A stretch of 64,000 nucleotides of DNA from Dirofilaria immitis (Eukaryota > Nematoda > Chromadorea > Rhabditida > Onchocercidae): assembly GCA_024305405.1 (NCBI GenBank), contig JAKNDB010000085.1, forward strand, positions 930,001 through 994,000, given 5' to 3'. The position numbers were made by a program, and so were the translations under genes. The notes under the pieces were generated by a model. The model saw only the letters and a program-made list of their open reading frames with translations, searched no databases and was not told the DNA's origin. Shown piece by piece: positions 52,483 to 64,000 of the stretch. Position 1 is the stretch's first letter, and every line of letters begins with the position of its first letter.

Positions 52483-53229
52483 AACCATATAAATTTCGAA
52501 TATTATTTTATCAAGAATATTTTTTCTTAAAAAATCAAGATTTTAATAGCTGAATGTGTGCTTAATCATTACAAATATGATGATCAAAATGATAAGTGAC
52601 TGAATTAAATTAAAATTGGCTAATTCAAAAATGTTAACTTACTTATTTTCTAAGCTTCCCTTTCTCCACTTTTTTTTTTGTTCTCGATATATAATTCAAA
52701 CAAATGATTGGCGATAAAAATAAGGAATGATTAAATCGAGTGATTACTCATCATTAAAAGCAGTTGATTGAATTTTAAAAATTTATAACGAATATGAATA
52801 TTGATAATGATTTTAACACTTATCATTTATCATTCACAGTTCAAATTTATATTACATAGTTTGAAAGTGCAAGAATATGTAATTTTATTATTTCAATTCA
52901 AATTCAATTCAAATATTTATTCAATTAGTTTGATTAACGGATGAAATTGGCTGACGAAAAAGGAGTGATAATAAAAATCCAATAATTTTATCCAATTTTA
53001 AAAAATTCAAAAAATCTATTTATTAATTTTCCCACTTCTCTCCATCATTTTTAACATGGAATATTATCATACATAGCTCGAGATTTTTATCGAAAAGACA
53101 TTGTATTAGAATTTTGATTCAAGATTATCTCGAAAAAGATCATAGAATATATATCATAAGTGGATCTGTCAGCGAAAGTCGAAGCATGCAAATAGTTGTA
53201 TATAAATAGAAATGTTGAGAAGGACATTA

Positions 53230-53560
53230 AAGTAAATAGCGTGCCAGATTATGAGATCAGTAAGCTAAAAGGATAAAGATATAAAGATATTCTCAATCAA
53301 AGCACCTGATCACTCACCGGTCAACAAAATGAGATCAACCCGTCTAGGGTCGACAAGCCAAAAGGATATATAAGGCGGGGTTGGGATTCGATTTTCCAAG
53401 TTTAAGCGATAAATAGGCGACAGCTGAAATTTTATCCGGCCCCAGGGAGCAGTCCGGTAACAAAAATCCGGAGCCACGTCTAGACGCCTGAGAACAGCAG
53501 TTGTGGTATGAGAGAAAAACGTTGGACCCCAGGGATCGATGCATCCTCTTAGTAAGCGAT
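53230..53560. other. GC-rich island with a TATA-like box
   Basis: A sharp rise in GC within the gene desert, including ggatatataaggcggggttg near 53367, ccggccccagggagcagtcc near 53438 and gttggaccccagggatcgat near 53521. The first looks like a TATA box with an initiator, as seen in LTRs of retroelements. A minus-strand open frame (53310-53789) crosses it but resembles nothing I know. A solo LTR, a SINE-like element or foreign DNA are the options. Confidence 0.4.
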
Positions 53561-53829
53561 AAGATATTTGCTCGTAATATTTATCATTTTTGTGTTCACG
53601 CTTATTATTTCTGTGTTTGCGCATCTGATTCAAACTCTTGCATAAACGTGATATTTTATTTATAGTATCGTGTAAACCTGAAAATGGAAGAGAGTTTTCT
53701 TCTCCTATTAGGAAAAAATTGGAAGGAAAAGCTTTCCATCTGTCTAATCTTTCTCGTTTTTTCCAACAAGATCGCCAACATTTATGCACAAAAATTTTTA
53801 AATTATTTTTAAAATCAAATTAATTTTAA

Positions 53830-56800
53830 CATTTATTTGTACCAATTATTAAATAATAGTGAACATTCATTTCATAAAACGAGATTTTATCAAAAGATGA
53901 ATCCAAGGCTCTGGTCCTGCTTATTTCTTTTGTCATGAGGGTTTCATTATATGCATGCAAATTCTATTTGCATGCTTATACCTTTAATTAAAATTTCCAG
54001 TGAGAAAATCAAAGCCGTTATAGTTAATATAAGCGAATTCGCAAGACTATTTTGCGAATTAAAAAAAGTGAAAATATCAATTGAATTTCTTAGTTTTATT
54101 TTTAGATACTTCATTATTGATAATTTCTACGTTTTGATAATTTTAATTTATCATTAAATAAATTATATTTATAAATATTATTAAATAACAATAATTTCTC
54201 TTGTAGAGAAATTAATTTGAAGACAACGTATTTTTATCGAAATTATAAAATAAATATTATAGATTGAAAGAAAAGCATTAAATTTCAATTTCAATTGTGT
54301 TTTCGCAAGTGATAAATATACTTTCGCGAATGATGCTGCAGCGATACTTTCGTAGCAGAAGTAACTAAATTTTAAGAAAGAAAAGTTAAAAACTGAAAAA
54401 AAACTAATCATCAATCTTATTATTAATATCAAAAACTTGATAAAAGCATCATAGTTAATTTCTTTCTTTTCTTTTTTAAAATTTTTGTTTTTATAAAAAG
54501 TTTAGCAGTTGCATTCATATCTTCTTTTTACAATTTAATATTATAAATTTAAAGCTAAATATATTTTGGCTTATTTAAGTTAATCAAATGGTATCAGATA
54601 TTTATTAATTCCAATTAGTATATGACCGATTAAATTTATGATAATTACGTATGTTTCTAATTAATGCAATCAAATAATTCCTTTTATAATAGAAAGCATA
54701 TTTTTGATAATTATATACCATTTTTGTATGATTGTATTCGTTATCAGTGGTCATAGTCATTATCAATAATTTCAATATTTATCAGCAATTGCAATCATTA
54801 TCAATAACTGTAACCATTATCAGTGATTATAGTCGTTACCAATTATGAAAATCGCTTACCATCCGTACAGAATATAATTGGCACATCTATGATTAGGCAG
54901 AGCTGTTAATAATCCGAAATATTAAAAAAAAATATGAATAATCTGATGGCAGAAAACAAATATCGTAATAACACTAGTTATCGCTGTTATTATAAATCGA
55001 TAATATTAGTCCCAATTTATCGATCATTCGAATTCATTGGATGCCTAAAGATTGAAATTAAACAATTAAGCTATGCAAATATAGCCAGTTTTTTTTTGTA
55101 TCTCCTTTGATCCCATATATAAATAATGTATTGGACATATTTTTTCAAATTATATCAAATCAATACATATCGTATTAAAATCTATTGTATCATAATTGAA
55201 CATATAATTTCATGAAAAAGTTGAATTATGCTAATACAAATATAATTTATGTTAAACTCTAATATAATTTATTTTTAATTCTAAGCCTAAATTTTTTCTT
55301 CTTTTGAATTAATGAAAATACATGTAAGCGAAGAATTTTGTAATATAAAGCAGGTAAAATAACAGGTAAAAATTAACTTTTCCTCACCTATACCTTTTAT
55401 ATATTTTTCAATAATTTGTCACTTAATATTTGTGTAATAATCTAATTTTATCAATTAAATTAATATCAAATCCATTTTAAATCGATAAGATGATAGAAAA
55501 AGTAGTAATGATATTTAATAAACGGAAAAAAAAGGTTTTGAATGGATGAAATGTATTTAATCGGAAAGAAAATTTTTCTCAAATGCAATGTGATATTGTT
55601 GCTTTCGTGCAAGAAATGCAATAAATAAAATTGAATGCAAAGAAAAATAAAAATAAAAATAAAAATCTTCGACAAAAACTAGCAAATTTTAATTTATGTC
55701 GTTTCTTTCATATATATATTGTTAATTTTATTTTTATTTTTTCTAAAAAAATATAATTTACCAATTGGATTTAGAAAAAAATTCAATGTAATAATGAAGC
55801 GGTTTTTGAATATTTTATGAATGATTATTCAAATCCTGAACACAATAAAATTAAAATCAAAAATTTGAATTACAAAATACAATTAAAAAATCGAATTATA
55901 AAATACATTTATGACCATCGTTTTCTAATCCATTCCGTCAATGTAATTTTGATTTATAATAAAAATATAATAAAAATTTTTTTCTCTACAATAATAAACT
56001 GAAATGATTAATCGAATAATTGGTGGTGTAATGTTGTATAATTGAATAAATCAATTCCTTTTTTTCAATTAATTAATTTAATCGATAAAATCTTTAATAT
56101 ATACAAATGGAAAGAGAAAAAAAAGAAATACATATTGGTAATATTTACATCTATATGAAAAATATAAAAGCTTATAGAAATACATAGATAAATAAATAAA
56201 ATATTAATATTTGTTTACAGCTAAGCAAAATTATTGCACTGAATTTTTTTAAATGAAAAGCGAAAGTTGTTTAAAAATAAAGGATTCAAATTATTTATAA
56301 AGGATTTAAATTACTACTATTTAAGCTTATTGCTTTAGTTAAAGTTGTAAAACGAAATCGATATACATATGAACTCGAGAATGCAAGATGTATCCTCGAG
56401 CAATGTGCATTCTTTGAGTATTGCATACGGAACATATGCTATAACTTCATTATTCATTTTCCTTTCATATATACCACAGAAAAAAAAGGGAAAGAAACGA
56501 GAAGAAGGAATGACGAAGGAACGAAATTATTGACTTCTTATTTTCATTGCTGATTTTAAATTAAGTATAATATAATTTTAAATTTAAACTACTCATTTAA
56601 ATATACAAAACAACTTCTACTCATTTAATTAAACAACTACTGATACAAAACAACTGTTTAAATGAAAAATTATCATTGATTGAGTGATATTAAGGTATCG
56701 CAGGATTTATTATTGCGAAACTTTTTCTAAACATTTCTTCAGGTATTCAATATCTATATTAGCAATTTATGGCAAATTGATCGTAAGATTGATTAGACTG

Positions 56801-59720
56801 AACTATATTTGATCAAGATCATACAACAAAAAATCTGCTAAAATTATCAAAATCATACAACTATCAGAAAAAATGCACTGATTATTAATAATCACTATAC
56901 AATGATCAAAAAAATTCGCCCAATGTCAAGAACATGCAAATCCCAGAATATCGGCTAAATTTTTGTTAAGAAATTGTTAATTATTTCTTTCTAAATTTTC
57001 CTCACTTATGCAAAAATAGCAAAATATTTTTCTCACTTCTGCAAGAATATAAATTATAATGCATCATTTTTCGTGCAATAATCAAACATTTTGTTCAAGT
57101 TGATTTGCAATTTTGTAGCATTTTCTTTCATTCAATAGTTAAGCACTATTTAAATTGATTCATTTTTTTCCGTGCAGTAATTAAACATTATTCAATCTGA
57201 TTTATGTTTTCATGTTCAAATTTGTATTTGTCATGTTTGAATTTACATTTCTAAATTTGCATACAATAATAGAATTATTTTATTTTTCAAAATGAATTTT
57301 TACAATTAGTAAATCATTTCATTTTAGCTTATTTATTTCACTTACTTATTCTATTAATTATATTTGCGTGGATGCTTTTTTTCTCTCCCTAAGCATATTA
57401 TCAGTCAAAGCCAGCCACCGATAATTATTTGATTATCATTCTTCACATCATAGGCTAATCATGACAAATTCTTATCTGAAATAATCATATCATTACATGA
57501 TAAAATAACCACGCATTATGATTATATTAGCTTTATTAACAAAATATTGTTATGATGTGATTCATATTGGCTTATTTATTGATCATTTTATGACATAAAA
57601 TGTGATATGACGTAAATCGCATAAAAGATAAATATAAATTAAATTGCAATATTTTACAATAAAATATAATAATATTTTTGAATAATTTTTTTGTTCCAAG
57701 TAATCACAATCAATTGTTTGATTATTATTAAATTGATTGCCATAAAATTGATTATTATCAAATATATTGCATAATAATTATTATTTAATAAATGAATACA
57801 TTTTTCCATTTTTTTCATTACTTTAAATTATAAATTTTATTGATGAAGAAATATGGTAACAATATTACATACAACTTTACTTGAAAATATGCAATAATTT
57901 AACAATTTGATTGTCATATGTTAACAGTCTCGAATTAATACAAATGTTATTTTGATCATAATTGATCATATAAATTATTTAATTGATCATTTTTTCTTTG
58001 TTCATTACTAGAAATGAATGATTTTGTTTGTCGTTTGTTATGATAAGCATAAACTTCTTATTATATTTTGATAAGAATTTTATTTTATGCAAAACTTTAT
58101 CTATTAAACTTTAAAAAATTTGTTAAACTTTGAATTATTTCAAAAATTTTCCATCAACATTTTGCGACAGAAGAAATGTAAATATATTTATAACAAAAAG
58201 GATGGATCATATAAAGTTGATATAAATTTTGGATTGCTTCATTTGCTATGCTTAGTCTAAAATTTTTACTTTGTTCAATATTTAATAACTTTTTATGTTC
58301 TAAGTTTAATCGAATTATGCTATAAAATCCAAAGAATAAAACCAATATTTTATATCATTCTTGACTGTCAGAATTATCTTCAGCTCGAGAATCAGAGGCT
58401 AATAATAATGCAAGATTTTGAGCCAAATATTATTTTTGATATAAATTTAAGAATGATCTATTCATATTTGATTAATCAAAAATTTGTTTTATTTTAAATA
58501 ATGAAAAGAAAAAAATTTTCAATATTCCATGCAATAATCATGGCACGGGATTTTAAGAAAAGATTAAATAGTCGGGAGAGAAATATTAGCTCTAATGTTG
58601 TTTGCTATGTTAATAGCTGTAAATAATGATAAATGTGGTATGATAATAACTAGTTATATATTGTATTAAACGAATGAAAATCTGCATAAATATGTAAAAA
58701 TATTTATATGCATAATTTCATAACAAAATATATATTTTTTGAATTAATTCCATTATTTGTACAATTTTTGCTTCAATTCCTATACATCTTTTTCATCATA
58801 ATCAGTTGAATAATCGATCGATAATTTAACTTTGTTAATCTTATTGATAATATACAAATATACAATTGCATTTTAATACCACAAAGATTATTGTTGAAAA
58901 TGAAAATGATATATTACCGAGACTCGATTCCTATTGCCGAAATTCGATTCCAATTCCAATTATACGCAATACCATAATATTAGTGCTCCATGATTACTTA
59001 TTTATGAAAAATTGATTACAATCTATAGTTTTTAATATTCAACTTTTGCGATCATTTATCCATATTTATACAGTATTCTATCAAAAAAACAGCCAATTAC
59101 TTTTGCCATGACAGTTTTGGGATATCAAAATTTTTTCCTCACTCTCGATTCTCGATATATGCAAACAACAAAAATAAGAAATTTTTTCCCAGGAAAGAGT
59201 TCGAAAAAATTTCTAAATTTTTTCAAAACAAACAAAAAGAAAAAACATTCTTAATTTTTTGCCAACTTTTTTGGAAATAATAAAAATATTATTTCAGCAT
59301 TTGCTGATATTTCTTTCGTTTTTATAAGTAAAATTATTTAACTAAATGTTTATCTATGAAAATCTTCATAATATTTATTAATGCTTTCTGAGCATTTTAT
59401 AAGTTTCATTTTTTCAACTTATGAACTTTCAAATTATTATCAACTTGATAAATTTCGTTGCAATATTATTGTAAGATAATGATAAATGTAATTTAGTGAT
59501 GCATAAAATAATATGAATTATATTAATCTTACCATTTAAAATAAGCATGTATGACCAACATTATTATTTCCGATGCATTATTATTCAAATTAGTGGCAAA
59601 TGCGAAAATACCTGAGCAATATATGTATGTAATTTTGAAAAAAAAATGAAAAAAAAACGAAATGATATGTGGAAAAAATGTGCGGTTACTTTGCATAAAT
59701 TATTTTAAGCAATGGAACAC
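53830..59720. other. AT-rich intergenic region
   Basis: No exon-like frame or RNA gene was found on either strand. It contains scattered short simple repeats, such as repeated cagtgattatagtcgttacc-like words at 54738-54850. Confidence 0.4.
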
Positions 59721-59829
59721 ACTAATTTCGATTTTTTTTTATGTAAAGGATTAAATCTTTTTCGCAACTTCTGAAAAAATAGTTAAGCTTAACGGACACA
59801 GTTATATTGGGAATTATTTGCTCTTTGTG

Positions 59830-60575
59830 ATTACGCGTCTTACAAAGGATTTGATTTATGAAGAAATTTTTTCCAACAAACGTTTTTCTAAATAAATTAG
59901 TACTGAATAATAAAAATTTTGCATTCATTATTAACAACATCGAGGAAGTGGAATTATCTGTTCTGTTCGATTAGGCGTCTTACAAAGGATTTGATCTTGA
60001 GAAGAAATTTTTTCTAAACAAATTAATTTGAATAATAAACATTTAGCATTCATTATTAGTAAAATGTGATATATGTCATTTATATCATAAGCATAACAAG
60101 CTATCTACCAGTGGAGATCGGCTATAGATACAAAGTTATACGAGTTGAATTTATATAACAAAAGAAAAAATAATGGTTTAGCAGGGAGGAAAACATCTCC
60201 ATGAAATTCATGAGAAAGCTCATAGACACAACAGACACAATTTTAGGCTTACATTTTACACTACACAGTAAATATACAAGTATAAAATATATATATCAAT
60301 GTTAATTATGAGTGGTTTACGTTAAACATTCAAACAACTGTTATTTTGGATAAACAAGAAACTTTACCGAATCCGCTTACAGTAATAGGCAATATAATAA
60401 CAAATAAATGAAAAGATCTTGTCACAAAGTCTTTAATGAACACAAAGTCTTTACAGTCTTTACAATTCAATAGTAATTTATTTAGAAAAACAGTTGTTAG
60501 AAAAAATTTTCTCAAGATCAAATCTTTTGTAAGACGCAGATAATTCCACTTCTTCGATGTAATTGCGTCTATTAA
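59830..60575. mobile_element. Repeat unit in two direct and one inverted copy
   Basis: The block beginning gcgtcttacaaaggatttga and running to about cattcattatta occurs at 59835-59938 and again at 59974-60057 (139 bases apart). A third copy, including the flanking ggaagtggaattatctg, lies inverted at 60473-60572. A spacer of about 410 bases separates the direct pair from the inverted copy, so the whole could fold into a long hairpin. This is the architecture of a non-autonomous DNA element or foldback repeat. No transposase is present. Confidence 0.65.
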
Positions 60576-60754
60576 ATTTAACTATATTTTCAGAAATCGA
60601 AAAAAGAATACTTATCAATGTACGTTTCATTCTTCCTTTTTCATCTTTCAAATATGCAACATTCAAACGGGTAAATTAATTAAAATTTTAGGAAAAGAAT
60701 AACATGATACTGCAATATTTTGAAGATTTCAAAATTTGAGCAGAGTCGGACAAT

Positions 60755-61575
60755 ATCATATTTTGAGGAAGCACAACAACAACTGACAGAATCGTTCGAT
60801 TTATTAAAATTGAATGAGGAACAGGGGAACCGTTAGACTTATCAGTGGTTGAAGTAAATGAGAAAGAAACGGAATCATCGAATTTATGACTGATGAAAAT
60901 TAATGAAAGAAAAACAAAAATTGTTAGACTTATCAATTAAAAAAGTGAATATAAAAGAAGCAGAGGACCAATGTAACATATCAATTCAAAAAGCAGAAAA
61001 TGAACCAACGAAATTAAATGACACAATGAATAATGAACATAGAGAACTACTGAATTTATAGAATCAAGAAGCGGATGAAGAAGAAAAAAAGGAAAAAGAA
61101 AATAAATGTCATGTTTGCAGAAAAGGTAACTTAAAAGAATATATGAGAACTCATACCGGTGACAGCCATACAGTTATTTGAATTGCGGGAATAGTTTTAT
61201 TCTAATAGAGAGTTTAAAAAGCCATATACAAATTCACAGCGGCGAGAAACCCTATAATTGTTTGGAATGTTAGAAAATTTTTAATCGAAAATTTAAAAAA
61301 CGCATAAAGTGTTCATAACGCGGGGATCCTATAGTTGCTCGGAATGTAGAGAATTTTACTCAAAAAGGTTAAAGTTAACAATGCAAGTTCAAATTCATAG
61401 CGGCGTGAAGCCATATAGTTGCTTGGAATGTAGGAGATGTTTTGCTTGAAAAAGTAGTTTAAAAGAGCATATAATAACTCATTCAATTATTCTGCATACA
61501 GTGATAGTTTTAAATCGAACAAAAGTTTAAAATCTCACATAAAGAGTTTTCATGCTAAGGAAATAAACACTTAAA
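60755..61575 (+). pseudogene. Decayed C2H2 zinc-finger gene
   Basis: Plus-strand remnants with stops and frame changes: an acidic, Gln-rich start (EEAQQQLTESFDLLKLNEEQ), then EPLDLS at about 60827-60844 and a second LLDLS about 85 bases on. Lys/Glu-rich sequence leads into CHVCRKGNLKEYMRTHTG (61107 on). Further finger pieces with the H-S/T-G-E-K-P-Y linker follow near 61240 and 61395. PLDLS is the motif through which zinc-finger repressors bind the co-repressor CtBP. At least four in-frame stops fall within finger modules, more than the homopolymer artefact can explain. It is intronless as far as visible. Confidence 0.7.
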
Positions 61576-61579
61576 TGGT

Positions 61580-62440
61580 TTGAAAATGAAAATTCATTGC
61601 TGTTTCCGAGATTGTTAATTATCCATGTAATTCATCAATTGAATGCTTACTGTTTAGTCAATTTTTATTTTTGTTCTAGCTGTATTCATAATAATTTTCT
61701 AATATTATTGTTGTTGTTTCTTTATAAGTTTTTCATTTATTACTTGATTTTTTTCCTTTTAATGTAATCTCCTCTTTATGTCCACCCATGCATTTCATAG
61801 TCTTTGCATTCTCATCTACTGAAACATGCACAATATTCAAGCACATATAGCATGCAGAATATGCAAATAAGTTTTGATTTATTAAATCAGATTATTGCCT
61901 GTATAAAATGCAAAAAAATTGTTTGGGAAAAAATATTTCCTTCCGATCGTCACATTTTCCTACGCGAATTCGTACTAATTCTGCGGCATATGGAGGAAGG
62001 CTTTTTCCCCATTATAACAAACGAAGGCTTATGTGCTCATACCATTATGCAGAAATTGTCCGAATACTAAATTTTACTAGACTAATTAATAAAATTAACA
62101 AAGTTAAATAAAAATAAAATACGCAGTGAGTCGTTGCATAATGCAAATAAATGTAATTACTGAATCATGTAACAAATTTTACATTCCTTAAGGTTATTTC
62201 TTATGCGCTTTTATTCGTCCGCTTGTTGTCATGATACAGCCAATTTCACATCCTTTCTTTTACGATTAAAAACAATTTAACACATACGAAGTCCTTTATC
62301 TTAAAAATAATTTTATTACAATTTTATGCTGCAATCAATTCCATTATAGTTTTTCTTTTATTTTAAGAAATATCTTTCTAATATTTGTTGTAATCTACCC
62401 TTACTAAATATATTTTTGTACTAATAGAAAATTATATATA
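61580..62440. other. Zinc-finger 3' flank
   Basis: Contains two overlapping plus-strand open frames (61804-62111) around an IKCKKIVWEKIFPSDRHIF segment. Neither has a recognisable domain. This could be more debris of the same gene family. Confidence 0.25.
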
Positions 62441-62448
62441 TTCATGAT

Positions 62449-62622
62449 TGATATATAAAAGACAGAATAAACATTTCTCCCGATCTAGTGGACAACACTA
62501 CGCCAGCCAAACCTACCAAGGAAACTTCTCCAATAAAAACCCTTCCTTTTCTACAGAAATTATTAACTTTTCCAGCTGAGCGATTATTTTGGAAACCGCG
62601 TAATATGGCGTTCTATTTGTAA
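62449..62622 (+). CDS. Unrecognised open segment
   Basis: Open from after a TGA to a TAA, reading NISPDLVDNTTPAKPTKETS, then PIKTLPFLQKLLTFPAER. It is clearly less AT-rich and more protein-like than the flanks. There is no ATG or convincing acceptor at its start, so it may be an exon or a transposon fragment. Confidence 0.25.
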
Positions 62623-63430
62623 ATTTTTATTTCCCTTGCATACTTAAGAACAAAAAACAAGAAATATAGAAAAACAAAAATATCTAAAGAAATAAACCTT
62701 TTGATAAAGAGTAAAGAATTCTAAAATTAAAATAATCCTTTAAAGATCAAAACCTCGAACATATGAATCACACAGACTAAAATTATCCTAACATATCAAA
62801 AGAACTTATATTCCTACTAATCAATAATTAGTCATACAAAAATCATATACTAAAATTCTAGCTTAAAACCGCGCTTAAAACGGATATACTTATTATACTA
62901 TAAAGCCCAAAATTTCATGAATGCCGTTTGCACCTTTGACATTATTGGAAAACAATATATATTAAGACATTGTATTTGCATAAAAATTGTGCATAATTAT
63001 CAGTATTTCATCGAACTATATTAGAAGAAATCTGCAGAAGAAATTAAATGTTACGCTCAGAATAATTATTATATTCAAGATAACTGGATTAGTAATTCAT
63101 GAAATTTTTGGAATTGTTGTGAAAATTTTTCTTGCGGGGCGACAAACACAGAAGAATTAAATTTTGTTTATTAGAAACAATTTAGTATTAGGCGAAATGC
63201 GTAACAATACGGTTGAATTTGAGAAGTATATATAACAACCAAGAAGTGATGATTTTCAAATAGAAAAGCCAACCCATTGTCCCTGTGATTGATTATATAG
63301 GGTGATAAAAAGAGGGCGTGATGAGAAAAAATTTGGATTGGAAAGATCTGTAAATGGATAAAATAGATGTTTTAAGAGGGACGAATGATGAATAGAAAAA
63401 TTTGTTCCAAACAATGTATTTTTAGGAATT

Positions 63431-64000
63431 TTATAAATTTGAATTAATTTCCTCTCGGTTTTCCGACATTCCCGAGGAAACGGGATGAAGGCTATTTACG
63501 GAAAGAACAATGGAAGAGTATTGAATGTTGTTGGGTGGTTTTTGATCCCCTATTTCGGGTGTAGGAACCTGTACAAGTTCCATAGAATTGTCTACCCTTT
63601 GATTTGAGGTTCTAATACAGAAAAAACGATAAAGAGATCGAATTAATTCAAATTTTAGTTTGATAACAATTATCATGATTAATATTACGAAAACAATTAT
63701 ACTAAAGGTGATCAGTTTCCAGCGTCTCATAACTTCTGATAATTCTTGTTCTATTAATTCAGTGGTTTCATCGAATTCGGTCTCTAGTTGATTTACCAAT
63801 TCTTCCCCTTTACTTACTTCCTTCATAATTAACTCACCCTCTGGATCAGACCTTTGTTTTCGTAAGTTGTTGGCCAAATTGTTGGTTCCTTTGTCAATGA
63901 TAATATCGCCGTTCTTTAAGTTCGGCTCGATAAAATTACAATTTGAATTCATGATGATTCTGTTTTCCTTAAATATGAATGAGGTCTGTAGTTTGTCTAT
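63431..64000 (-). CDS. C-terminal part of a single-pass membrane protein (possibly Env-like)
   Basis: A frame of at least 173 residues after the ATG at 63950-63952. It has no stop between that ATG and the window edge, so the protein probably begins outside. It shows a heptad-like stretch of about 35 residues (ELVNQLETEFDETTELIEQE), one hydrophobic segment (LITFSIIVFVILIMIIVI) and a polar tail of about 75 residues. A coiled stalk, one membrane span and an internal tail is the layout of retroelement Env-type glycoproteins, but also of many cellular receptors. No diagnostic motif decides. The frame is intact, unlike the decayed elements nearby. Confidence 0.45.
   Translation of the reverse strand: MDKLQTSFIFKENRIIMNSNCNFIEPNLKNGDIIIDKGTNNLANNLRKQRSDPEGELIMKEVSKGEELVNQLETEFDETTELIEQELSEVMRRWKLITFSIIVFVILIMIIVIKLKFELIRSLYRFFCIRTSNQRVDNSMELVQVPTPEIGDQKPPNNIQYSSIVLSVNSLHPVSSGMSENREEINSNL

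Noticed and set aside
53310..53789. 159-residue minus-strand open frame across the GC-rich island
   Set aside because: Its first part lies in ordinary AT-rich sequence and the composition changes abruptly. No motif is recognised, so it is more likely a chance frame through a repeat.

Overview
The window is AT-rich eukaryotic nuclear DNA, and the coding parts point to a nematode. Genes are cut into many short exons (33 in the largest) by introns of mostly 60-500 bases with GT..TTTYAG borders. The central gene is an RNA-dependent RNA polymerase of the EGO-1/RRF-1 kind. BEL/Pao retroelement debris is also present. A filarial or related spirurine worm would fit, but the species assignment is inference.

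Layout. 9-1162 (-): first three exons of an SLC22-like transporter that runs off the left edge. 1163-8476: AT-rich intergenic DNA with several minisatellites, one with a higher-order period. 8477-21107 (-): complete RNA-dependent RNA polymerase gene, about 1,615 codons, DLDGD motif at 13104-13124. 21108-23969: shared upstream region of two divergent genes. 23970-28797 (+): complete 12-exon ankyrin-repeat/SOCS-box (ASB-type) gene. 29400-32665 (-): truncated, decayed BEL/Pao retrotransposon with a tRNA-Tyr-like primer-binding site, followed by a 28S rRNA fragment at about 33013-33180. 33594-33910 (+): possible first exon of an ML-domain secreted protein. 34366-35005 (-): small two-exon gene with a poly-Q tract. 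35839-37852 (-): further unrecognised exons. 42471-45066 (-): five-exon F-box-like gene. 45067-59700: almost empty of genes, with a GC-rich island near 53230-53560. 59830-60575: inverted repeat. 60755-61575 (+): dead C2H2 zinc-finger gene. 63431-64000 (-): C-terminal part of a single-pass membrane protein, perhaps Env-like.

Reading the exons by hand shows one consistent oddity. At least eleven otherwise well-formed exons need exactly one extra A (minus or plus strand) in an A/T run to stay in frame. Splice phases close perfectly once that base is allowed. This is best explained by under-called homopolymers in the assembly, so the affected genes should not be called pseudogenes on that basis. 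A separate in-frame TGA in the polymerase (14584-14586) is not explained this way.

If the models are right, the locus joins a small-RNA amplification enzyme head-to-head with a predicted Cullin-5 E3 substrate receptor (ASB). A second candidate substrate receptor (F-box) lies on the other side of a retroelement-rich stretch. I found no evidence in the sequence that these act together.
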